Assembly (NCBI RefSeq): GCF_907164915.1
Contig: NC_061862.1
Span: forward strand, 36,333,522 to 36,397,521
DNA length: 64,000 nucleotides
Direction: 5' to 3'
From: Impatiens glandulifera
Lineage: Eukaryota; Streptophyta; Magnoliopsida; Ericales; Balsaminaceae
Every line of letters starts with the position of its first letter. The first letter of the stretch is position 1. Position numbers and translations under genes: made by a program. The notes under the pieces were generated by a model. It was given only the letters and a program-made list of their open reading frames with translations, made no database searches and was not told the origin of the DNA. Positions 55,093-64,000 of the stretch are shown here, piece by piece.

Positions 55093-57141
55093 ATGTCTTA
55101 CATAAACAAGATTCCAATGTTCTTAAAGGAAGACTATGATGACTGGAAGATCAGAATGCAAGCACATTTGGTGACACAAGATGATGGTATGTGGTATGTC
55201 ATCATAGATGGTCCCATGAAGATACTAAAAGTAACTACAACCACAAATAAAATTGAGGGTGCTCTTGAGATGAAGGAGAATCCAAGATACGAGTGGACTA
55301 CTAAAGACAAGAGGAAGGCCAAACTCGACAACGTGGCCAAATACATTCTCTACAAAACTTTGGATAAGAACATGTTCAACAAGATCAAATCATGTTCCAC
55401 TACCAAAGAGATATGGGAGAAGCTGACTCAACTTTGTGAAGGCAACAATCAAACAAAAGAAAACAAATTGATGGTTTCCACACAAAAGTTCGATAGCATC
55501 AGAATGCGTCCGGGTGAGACTATGACTAAGTTCGACGAAAGATTCAGTAACATAGTCATCGAACTCTCAACCTTGGGAAAGGTATATCGCAACAGGGAAG
55601 TTGTTATCAAAACTATGATAGGTTTGCCCAAAGAATGAGATATCAAAACGATGGCTATGAGGGAATCTAATAACCTCAACAAGGTCGAGTTGCATGATCT
55701 TTTTACCGATCTGAAGGCCTATGAGTTTGAGATAAACACAAGGAATGAGGAGGAGGAGTCCACCTCCATCACAACACAATCATTAGTGATTGCTGAAGAA
55801 CCACCTACTTCAACATTTTCCAAGTCTACTGAACATATCAACAACGACGCGATATCATTATTTGTCAAAAAGTTTGTCAAATTCACGAGGAAGAATCATT
55901 CTAACTCTAATCTTAACAGAAATAATTATAAAATGAGTCTAATGCTAATTTAAAATGTTTTAACAGTGACTAGCCAGGTCACTTCAAAGCTGACTACAGG
56001 AAATCCAGAAGGAATGACAAGAAGCCATTCGAGAGGAAGTATAAGGAGGATCGTAGATCTTTCAAGAATAAGAAGGAACAAAAGGCTTTATATGCTGAGG
56101 AAAGCAAGAGAAAATGGGTTGAAAGTGATTCCGATGAAAATTCCTTAAGTGAAAGTGAGGAAGAAATTGTCAAATGTTTCATGGCAGATGACAACGAGGT
56201 ATTTGATTTCACCTTTGATGAATTCACAAGAAATTATCTAATTACAGCACACAATGACATGGTAATTGAGTACAAGAAACTGTTAGATCTTTTTAACAAA
56301 ATAAATTTATAAAACAAATCTAACAATACAAGTTTCTTATCTCAAAATAATGAACCAAAAATTTTGAAAAACAAAATGAATGAGCTATCAGCTGAGAATG
56401 AGAAGTTCAATAAAATAGTTCATAGTTAATCTGTTGAAAATTAAAGATTAAACTATGTAGTTTGTTCATGGACAAAATCTGGAAATGCTCTCAAGCAATT
56501 GCATGAACAACAAAGGCCTTCTAGATGCAAATCCGGTCTATGATTTGTTGGGGGAAATCCAACTAAGTCCTGCAACAAGTTGAACCCAATAAAAGACAAA
56601 CTTAATTTCATAAGTTTCGTCAATAGAAATTTAATTGACATTCGAACTAATCAAAACTGTAACAATTTGACTCTTAAAGATGAAATTAAATATGTTAAGC
56701 CAACTAATCAAAAGTCAAGTTGGCTTAAGCCCAAAAATAGGGCAGCCACTTGGTCTGGTAAGCACAAACCTGACAGAAAGTCAGGAATGTTTCATCAAAA
56801 ATCATTTTCTAAAATTAACGGATCATCAATAGGAAGAAAAATATCTGTCAAGTCTAAAACATACACACATTATTATAAACACAAAATGGAAGATCATAAA
56901 AATAACTCAAGTATGGATCCCTAAGGGAATAATTAACCATGGACCCAAATAAAAATGGGTACCAAAGGTGTCAATGTTTATGTGAAGATAATACAGGACA
57001 ACAACTTGAAAGATTCAGTAAGGTATCTGGACAGCGGCAGCTCTAGACATATGACAGACAACAGTCGGCTACTAACATGCATATCAAAGTGTACTAGACC
57101 AAATATCACTTTTGGTGATAACTCGAAAGGTAAAATCGTGA
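55093..57141 (+). pseudogene. Element C2 gag and start of protease, truncated
   Basis: Better preserved than C1. The ATG at 55093 (MSYINKIPMFLKEDYDDW) is open for 181 codons to a TGA at 55636; the frame continues in phase at 55651. It contains a complete capsid core: FNKIKSCSTTKEIWEKL, FDERFSNIVIELSTLGK and LTDLKAYEFEI-type segments. A zinc-knuckle remnant lies near 55960, then the acidic FMADDNEVFDFTFDEF linker, and protease begins with YLDSGSSRHMT near 57030. It is cut at about 57141 at the same residue as C1. Confidence 0.85.
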
Positions 57142-58655
57142 GTCAACTCAGCCAAAACCCGGACTCAACGTCCGAGTCATCCACGCCCCTAGTCCACCTG
57201 TGCACCTCTCGCTCAGTGTTGATCAACGACCAAACCATTTGACCCCAGTCCATGCCGTGTCCACAGCGCCCCAAACCACACTCTTTTAACCGACTGTTCC
57301 CTAGTGGTCGTTCTAGTCGTCCTATGGCAAATTTATCTTCAATTTTTGATTTTAAATGTCTTTCAATATTTAAAGGCTCTAAGCTATTTTTAAAAAAATT
57401 GAAAAATTAAAAACGCCTTTAAAATATATATTTTATTATTGTCTCTTTTGGATTTATTTCTGAAATTGAACTTTTTTTTTAATTGACATTTTCAAGTACC
57501 ATCCCCACATTTTCTAAATCAATCGCATATACCGACATTTAATTAATATTTAAAAAATTAAAATATTAAACTTAGATGCATGTATTTATAAAAATAATTT
57601 AGATAAATAAAATATAAGAATTCAATTTTTAAATAGTAAAAATTTTGTGAAGTAAAAACTATTTTTAATGGGCACGAAATAAATAAGAAGTGACACCAAA
57701 TATCGAACTAAAAAGAATACTTGAAATTAAGTTTATATACGTAAAATATTTTTTGATTTTTAAATTTAGTATGAGTTTAAAAGGTTAACTGTTTAAAATT
57801 AATTTCTTAAAATTATTTAAAAAAGAATTCTTTTATCAAATCTAGTTTCCCACCTCCTTATGAGATTCAATAGAAGACTAAATTATGAGATTTCAATTAT
57901 GAGTTAACTTAAAATTAATTTTAATTAATTATTTTAAAAATAAAATTGTGTCCACATCACTTGCACGCTATGTCAACACATTTCCGAGCTTTTACAATTT
58001 CTATTATTATGAAATTAATAAATAAAAATAAATAATTAATTATTTTAATAATTTTTTAATTAATTGAAATTTGGTATGACATAATATTAATAACATTATA
58101 ATAATAATATTTTCTTTATTATCACATATTTATTTTAAATATAATTTTATTTTGTTTTTAAATAATTGAAAATATTATGTTTGTTATGATTTTATTGTTA
58201 ATACTCTTATTTTATTTATTAATGTAAGCTTATTTATTTAAATATAAATTTTATAGCATTTCTTTTTAATAGTATAATTAATATATATTTTAATTAAATA
58301 AACTTAAAATTAAATAAAAATTAAATTTATGTATCCCTATCAAGAAAAAGAATGTGAGAAAAAGGTATAAAAATACATAAATAGAAAATTTTAAATTATA
58401 AATAAATGTAGATTTATTTATTAAATATAAATAAATTCATTAATACAAAATTTACTTTATAATATAATTAACTAGATATAAAATTACATAATTTTTTGTT
58501 TTAATATATAAAAAATTTTATTTATATTAACACATAAAATAAATTAATAACATATTTAAAATTTGTTTATAATTTATACATATTAAATATAAAATTTGAT
58601 TTTTCCTTTTATTAAAATCACTTTGTTTATATTTGTACTTAAAATAAATTAAATT

Positions 58656-58693
<38 letters not shown>

Positions 58694-58921
58694 GATAAAT
58701 ATAAAATAATTTTGTAATACTTGTAATGAAAACCCTTGCTTATATATATATATATATATACCTGTATTCTATTATAGGCAATTTAATATTGTTTAGAATA
58801 AGAAACAATAAAATTCATTCATCAATAAAATAAAAGTTCTTAATAATATTAAGTTTAGCAAGAGAAGAAGAAAAGAAAAAAAAATCCAAATATCAATAAA
58901 ATAAAAGTTATTAATACTAAT
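57142..58921. other. AT-rich spacer between element C2 and F-box copy 2
   Basis: Counterpart of 12284-14154, very AT-rich, with (TA)n runs at about 58660-58690 and 58741-58760 that are longer than in copy 1. No gene seen. Confidence 0.6.
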
Positions 58922-60052
58922 TTAAACTGTTGCTGTAATGCAAGGATAAAATGTGATTCCATGTTCTAACCTTTGACGCGTCCTTATAGACCCCGAAACT
59001 TGCAACCATTCTTTCTTCAAAACATCATAAGTAACAAACTTGTTCATTTTTTCAGATACAAATGACAACATGATCATGTCTTTGTTACCTATACAAATCA
59101 TAATCATGTGGATAGTGTTCTTCCGGTTCAATCCCAAGCACCACTCACTTGGCATCCTGTCGAACTCTTTCCATAGTAACGTCATTTTTTGTAACTCCCA
59201 AATGCGAACAGAAACACATGATTCTATTTCACTTTCCATCAAACCAACGAGCATGATCCGCCCCCCACATTCCACGAGAAATCGGTTAGCAATCAAAACA
59301 CAAGGATTCGGGACTAAAAAATGATTCCAAACTCCCGACAACATATTGTAGGAGATTATACCTTCTGGATTCGAACACGTGAAGTAAAGACAATCGTCTA
59401 TAGAGATAGCCTGCGGGAGAAAGCTCAAATACAACGGCAACATTCTAATCGCCGGCATGACTCCTGATTCATACCATGTATTCTTGATAGAGTCAAAAAT
59501 TATGTATTGGCCCAACTCCCCATTGATGCAAATGATCTTGTAGCCCTCGACTATAGATTTTCCATACATCCACATTCCAACGACTGCTATAGGCCAATTA
59601 ATTTTTGACCTAGCAGGAAGCTCCTTGAGTGTCTGAGTAAGCGGGTTACCCACGAAGAAACGTGTTTGAAGAAGATTGACAAAACAAACAATACCGCCAA
59701 CAGAAGCAACAGGGACAATAGCCAACTTCTCTTGGAAATAATGATTTTTTAAATGGTACCATTTATTTGAAGAGGGATCGTACATGGCTGCGTTTTTGTG
59801 GGTGACAACGTATAACCATGGTTGGGTGATGGGAATTTTATCATATCGGTCTCGAAAGGTATGGGAAGTCAATATGGAGTTCCATTTTCTATTAACCGAA
59901 AGAAAACGAAAGAAGGTAGCCACTGGGAGTCTCGCCCCAACCACTTCAAAGAGGTCTTCTGGGAATTTTCCCCATATCTTAGGTGACATTTCAATAGACG
60001 AACACAAAGTAAACTTATTTCTACTATGAGAAGTTTCATCGGATTCAATCAT
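58922..60052 (-). CDS. F-box/kelch-type protein, copy 2
   Basis: Intact single-exon ORF of 376 residues, a duplicate of 14155-15297 and a putative SCF ubiquitin-ligase substrate receptor. The upstream ATG of copy 1 reads ACG here, so translation would start at the internal Met, removing eight N-terminal residues. About a dozen substitutions (for example EDLFEVVG for EELFEVVG, PWLYVVTH for PWVYAVTH) and two 2-residue insertions (MI in HMIMICIGN; GS in VSGSIRT) separate the copies. Both keep the F-box and the full C-terminal region. Confidence 0.88.
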   Translation of the reverse strand: MIESDETSHSRNKFTLCSSIEMSPKIWGKFPEDLFEVVGARLPVATFFRFLSVNRKWNSILTSHTFRDRYDKIPITQPWLYVVTHKNAAMYDPSSNKWYHLKNHYFQEKLAIVPVASVGGIVCFVNLLQTRFFVGNPLTQTLKELPARSKINWPIAVVGMWMYGKSIVEGYKIICINGELGQYIIFDSIKNTWYESGVMPAIRMLPLYLSFLPQAISIDDCLYFTCSNPEGIISYNMLSGVWNHFLVPNPCVLIANRFLVECGGRIMLVGLMESEIESCVSVRIWELQKMTLLWKEFDRMPSEWCLGLNRKNTIHMIMICIGNKDMIMLSFVSEKMNKFVTYDVLKKEWLQVSGSIRTRQRLEHGITFYPCITATV

Positions 60053-60607
60053 TTTCAGGTTAATACTCTTCGACGTGAAGCTTAATACCTACAATATTTT
60101 AAAAGATAAAAGGAGTCAAAATTTGATAATGTAAAAAAATATATGATTCAACCTCAAAAAATAACGTATGATTTTAATTTTATGAGATTTATAATTCTAA
60201 TTTCTTTTTATAAACAAATATGAGAACTGAAATTGAACCACTTAATTCTAGTTCTAATTTTACTCTAAACAAATATATCTAACATTACAATACTATTGGA
60301 GCAACTAGGAAAAGAATATGATAAACAAATAACCTAAATTATGTTTTCAAATAAGAACACGATCGATATATGATTAAGACTAGATATTATGATAAAAGAA
60401 TTACACTCTGGATGCTTCCATTTTGCATCAACCAAAATAATGGGTTTGGAATCACTTATTAAAGGATCTTTCCTTTCATCATGACAGTGCAGATCTTTGC
60501 AAATTAATACCAAATAGATAATGTTCCGATATATCCATGTCTTTAGTAGTTGAATAACACCTATATAACAATCATCAACCATCATCATTTAAATATGTTT
60601 AATAAAA
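60053..60607. other. Spacer upstream of F-box copy 2
   Basis: Counterpart of 15298-15846. A minus-strand frame at 60334-60588 is open for 84 codons, with one nonsense difference from copy 1. Not recognised as a gene. Confidence 0.45.
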
Positions 60608-60852
60608 TGTTGGTTGTTTTTATAATTAGTTGGTTAGACTAAGTTGATGCTACTTTTAACTTGTTCTAATGAGTGGGTTAGTAATTGAAAGTTTATTTAA
60701 TAGTGGTTTAGTGTTTAGTAGTTTATTTAGTAGTGAGTTAGCGTTAGTGTTTACTATTTTGTAGGACAATAGTTATTTGTTGTACTATTTAAGACCTACA
60801 TTTTTTAATAATATTATTATGAGTTTGAAAAGGCTTTTGATTACTATTTACA
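60608..60852 (+). repeat. Element D2, 5' LTR
   Basis: 245-bp LTR from TGTTGGTTG to TTTACA, counterpart of 15847-16117. Primer site TGGTATCAGAGCC at 60855-60867. Confidence 0.82.
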
Positions 60853-60924
60853 ATTGGTATCAGAGCCAGATTCAATTATAATCAACCGAGAGTTTGAGAA
60901 GTAAGACGCATTCGATTCACAAAG

Positions 60925-63900
60925 ATGGACAAGAAAAACGATAGCAACCTCGCAAGGTTACCCACCTTCACTGATTAGCACTATGACCACTGGAATGAAT
61001 TGATGGAAAATTTGCTTAGGGAAAAAGGGATGTGGCATCTAATCTAAAAAATGTTGAAGAACAAGCAAAGGCAGTCCGTCTTAGCAAAACTCAAATTAAA
61101 GAAATAAAGAACACAGATTGCAAAGTGAAATACTTGCTCTACCTAGCAATCGACAAAGTTACTTTTGAATAAATCTTAAACCGCAGTTTAACTAAGATTG
61201 TTTGAGAGTCTCTTAAAAGAAAATTTGGGGGCAACGAGAGGTTCAAGAGATCTCTGCTCAACACTCTAAGACGTGAATTTGAAATCCTGAAGATGAAAAG
61301 AGTGAAACGATCTAGTAGTATTTCGCGAGGATTACAGTTGTAGCAAACCAGAAAAATGTCGGACACCATTATCATAGAAAAAAAATCTTGAGAACATTGA
61401 CTGAAAAGTTTACTTACGTTGTGGTTGCAATAAAAGAGGCTAGGGATGTCAAAACCATGTCAATCAATGAACTACAAAGCTCATTGGTTGTACAAAGGCA
61501 TAAATTCAAGCCCATCGAAAAGGAAGAAGATCAAGCCTTGAGAATGTCTGTTTCTGTTAATGGACGAGGAAGAGGCGGAGACAGAGGGATGAATAGAGGA
61601 AGAGGAAGGGAATTTGACAAGTCATGTATTAAATGTTTCAAATGCAAAAAGTTGGGACATTTTCAAATTGAATATCCGAGTGGGACTAAGCCAATTATGT
61701 TGCAGAGGATGAAGAATAAGAAGTCCTACATATGGTTAATGTTGAATCAGAGGTTACAACCGCAGCTCCATCAAAAGTACAAGCAAAGTTCAAGAGTAAT
61801 TAATGGTTTCTAGTCTCAGGCTGCTCAAATCACATGTGTGGGGACTACATTGGTTCACACATTTGGATACCAAGTTCAATCATTTGTTAAAATGGGAAAA
61901 ATGAAATAAAAATTGTTGTATTCGGAAAAGGAAGCATTCAAATTAAAGTAGATGGCGTTAAACAAATTGAAGATGTTTACTATGCTCTAGAACTGAAATG
62001 TAACCTCTTAAGTATGGGTGAGCTATAACAAAAATGTATAGGGTTCTTATGCTAGACGATGAATGCAAAATCTATCATCCGAGAAGGGGATTAATAATGA
62101 CCACAAATATGAGTTCAAATAGACTCTTTAAGAACAATACTGAGAAGATGACAATCGAAGATAAACCAAAAGAATAGAAAAAACAACCTCGACACCTACA
62201 TGTCTTCAAGTTGTTCAAGTTGTTTCTGATGAGGAATATCTGTTAAGACGTTGTATAATGGGACATCTTAATTATCAGAGTTTATAAAAAGATGTATTCT
62301 CAAAAGATGGTAGAAGGACTACTCTTAATCACTAATCTTGAAGACACTTGCATACACTACCTGATTGGAAAGCAACAAAAAAAAGAAACAATTAAAGAAA
62401 AGTAATTGGAGAGCCACAAGGAAGCTGCAATTAATTCACTCAGACCTTTGTGGTCCTATCACTGCAGTCTCTAATAGAGAGAAATGTACTTACTAACTTT
62501 TATTGATGATTATAGTAGAAAAATATGGGCATATTTTAATATGTGAAAAATCTGATGTGTTAGAGAAATTTAAGAACTTCAAGCTAATGGTTGAAAATAA
62601 GTGTGTATTACCACTAACTTGCATTCATATCGATAAAGATGGGAAATTTACCTCCAAGGAGTTTAACCAGTTTCGTGAGGAGAGAGGAATGAAGAGGCAA
62701 TTGACTGCAAAATTCACTCCTTAGCGAAATGTAGTTGCAGAAAGAAAAAACAGGACTGTCATTAACTCTATAAGGACCATGTTGACTAGTAGAGAAATGT
62801 TTAAAGAGTTTTAGGCTGAAGCAACTGACAGGTGTATATACCTAATGAACAGAAGTAACACTTCTGCTGTACAGAAACTAACTACGGAAGAAGTATGAAG
62901 CAACATAAAATCATTTGTAAGTCATTTGAAAGTTTTTGTGTGCATAGCTCACATATTAGGTACTATACAAAAAAGACATAAACTTGATGACAAGAGTCAT
63001 ATTTGCATATTTCTTGGCATTGGTAGAGAATCTAAGGCATATAAACTCTATGATCCAATATTAAGAAAGGTTATTGTGAGCAAATATGTGATATTCGAAG
63101 AAAGAAAATGGTGGGATTGGAATAAAGAAATGCCTGAAGTTTATAATGGATGAGTTTAGAAAAGTGGTGTGATTAAAAAAGAAAGTGAATTAGAAGAAAA
63201 ATATGTGGTAAAAAATGAAGAGAAGCTGAGTTTTCCAGCTCATCTTATGAAGAAATAACAACAAATCAACCTACTATTTTTAACTCCTCTCAAGGAACAA
63301 TAGTAATCAGACCTACTAAACTTATTGTCCATTCGGGAAGAATTAGAAGGGCCCCTAAATGACACAAAGACTATGTATTTGATGAAGACTTATCAGAGGA
63401 AGAGGGATAGAGTGACGTGGCTTTACTTGTTACCCTTGATCCAGTCAAGTATGAAGAAGTTGCACTCAATGGCAAGTGGTAAAAAAATAATGAACCAAAA
63501 ATATTGAAATAATACATGAAAGTTAGTGAAGTTTCCAATTGGAGCAAAAAAGATAGGAGTGAAGTGGGTTTTTAAAACTAAATTCAATGAGCATGAAGAA
63601 GTTGATAAACATAAGAACAGACTAGTTGTTAAAGGGTACGCTAAAAAACAGTGCATTGACTATAACGAAATATTTGCTCATTTAGCTCGATGGGATACTA
63701 TTTGTTTGATCATTGCAATAACGACTCAATAAAGGTGGAATCTCTATCAAATTTACGTGAACAGTGCATTTCTTCATGCAAAACTACTTGAGGAAGTATT
63801 TATTGACCAGCCCAAGGGATTTGAGAAAAAGGGGGAGGAGGACAAAGTTGATAAACTAGGAAAAAGATTTGTATGGATTAAAACAAGCTCCAAGGACTTG

Positions 63901-64000
63901 GTTCATCAGAATTGAAGTTTACTTCATAGAACAAGGCTTTGAAAAATGCTCATCCAAACCAACTTTGTTTGTTAAAGTAATGCAAACATAAAAATATTAA
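60925..64000 (+). pseudogene. Element D2 gag-pol (Ale/Ivana-like copia), broken, runs off window
   Basis: Gag ATG at 60925 (MDKKNDSNLARLPTFTD, then a stop and HYDHWNELMENLL). The zinc-knuckle start is intact here (CIKCFKCKKLGHF), where D1 has Tyr, but the last Cys is Tyr in both. Integrase fragment at 62503-62724 with KFTSKEFNQFREERGMKRQL; this copy keeps bases that D1 lost near 17800. RT begins at 63526 (KKIGVKWVFKTKFNEHEEV). Many shared stops show that the element was already dead when the segment duplicated. Still open-ended at base 64000. Confidence 0.85.

Larger units (their letters stand above)
44058..64000. repeat. Segmental duplication, copy 2
   Basis: Counterpart of 1-19244. Homology on the left probably extends to 42423, as that LTR part of copy 1 is beyond the window. 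On the right the homology is still running when the window ends, so the full unit could be as large as the 44.7 kb spacing. Confidence 0.93.

Overview
This window is nuclear DNA of a flowering plant and consists mostly of nested, decayed Ty1/copia LTR retrotransposons. Only one clear host gene family is present: an F-box/kelch gene, in two copies. The plant assignment rests on initiator-Met-tRNA primer sites (TGGTATCAGAGCC), SIRE/Maximus-, Tork- and Ale/Ivana-like copia polyproteins, a tRNA-headed SINE, a Mutator-like element, and AT-rich spacers. The proteins encoded downstream of pol in the SIRE-like elements resemble, from memory only, hypothetical proteins frequent in Lamiales genomes. An asterid host is therefore my best guess, at low confidence.

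Layout. 1-19244 and 44058-64000 are two copies of one 19-20 kb segment, about 44.7 kb apart. Each carries, in order: SIRE-like element A (gag-pol, an extra downstream ORF, a 1.9-2.5 kb LTR full of TTAGAC...GTCTAA hairpins); element C (LTR plus gag and the start of protease, then cut off at the same point in both copies); about 1.8 kb of AT-rich DNA; the intact minus-strand F-box gene (14155-15297 and 58922-60052); and the 5' part of Ale/Ivana-like element D. Copy 1 ends in a fold-back pair of SINE heads (19267-19490).

Between the two copies lie: a 1.5 kb direct repeat (20021-21556 and 38011-39481); a minus-strand Tork-like element E (LTR at 21557-21652 and 35512-36179, pol at 36221-38010); element B (21653-35511), a SIRE-like element of about 13.9 kb inserted in E's LTR; a probable solo LTR (39495-39796); a 1,017-bp non-autonomous Mutator-like element with about 120-bp TIRs and a 9-bp target duplication (39947-40963); a SINE with a 17-bp target duplication (41075-41215); and a 21-bp minisatellite near 42.1 kb.

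The most unusual part is the 6.1 kb of element B between the end of pol (27968) and the polypurine tract (34193). It holds three tandem, diverged members of one protein family, at 28684, 29860 and 31138. Each start codon is preceded, 78-125 bp upstream, by its own TATA box. Element A carries a fourth, single member at the same place. This is where SIRE-type elements carry a so-called env-like ORF. These proteins show no signal peptide or membrane segment, and some have basic, nuclear-type tails. The third member was originally a protein of roughly 970 residues, with a basic linker and a coiled-coil C-terminus. The array looks like an expanded accessory gene cassette inside a copia element.

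All element coding regions are broken by stops, frameshifts or deletions. Many stops in element A are CAG-to-TAG changes, as expected from decay of methylated CHG sites. Everything here was read by eye; no alignment or database search was run, so boundaries are approximate unless a TG...CA terminus or target duplication is cited.
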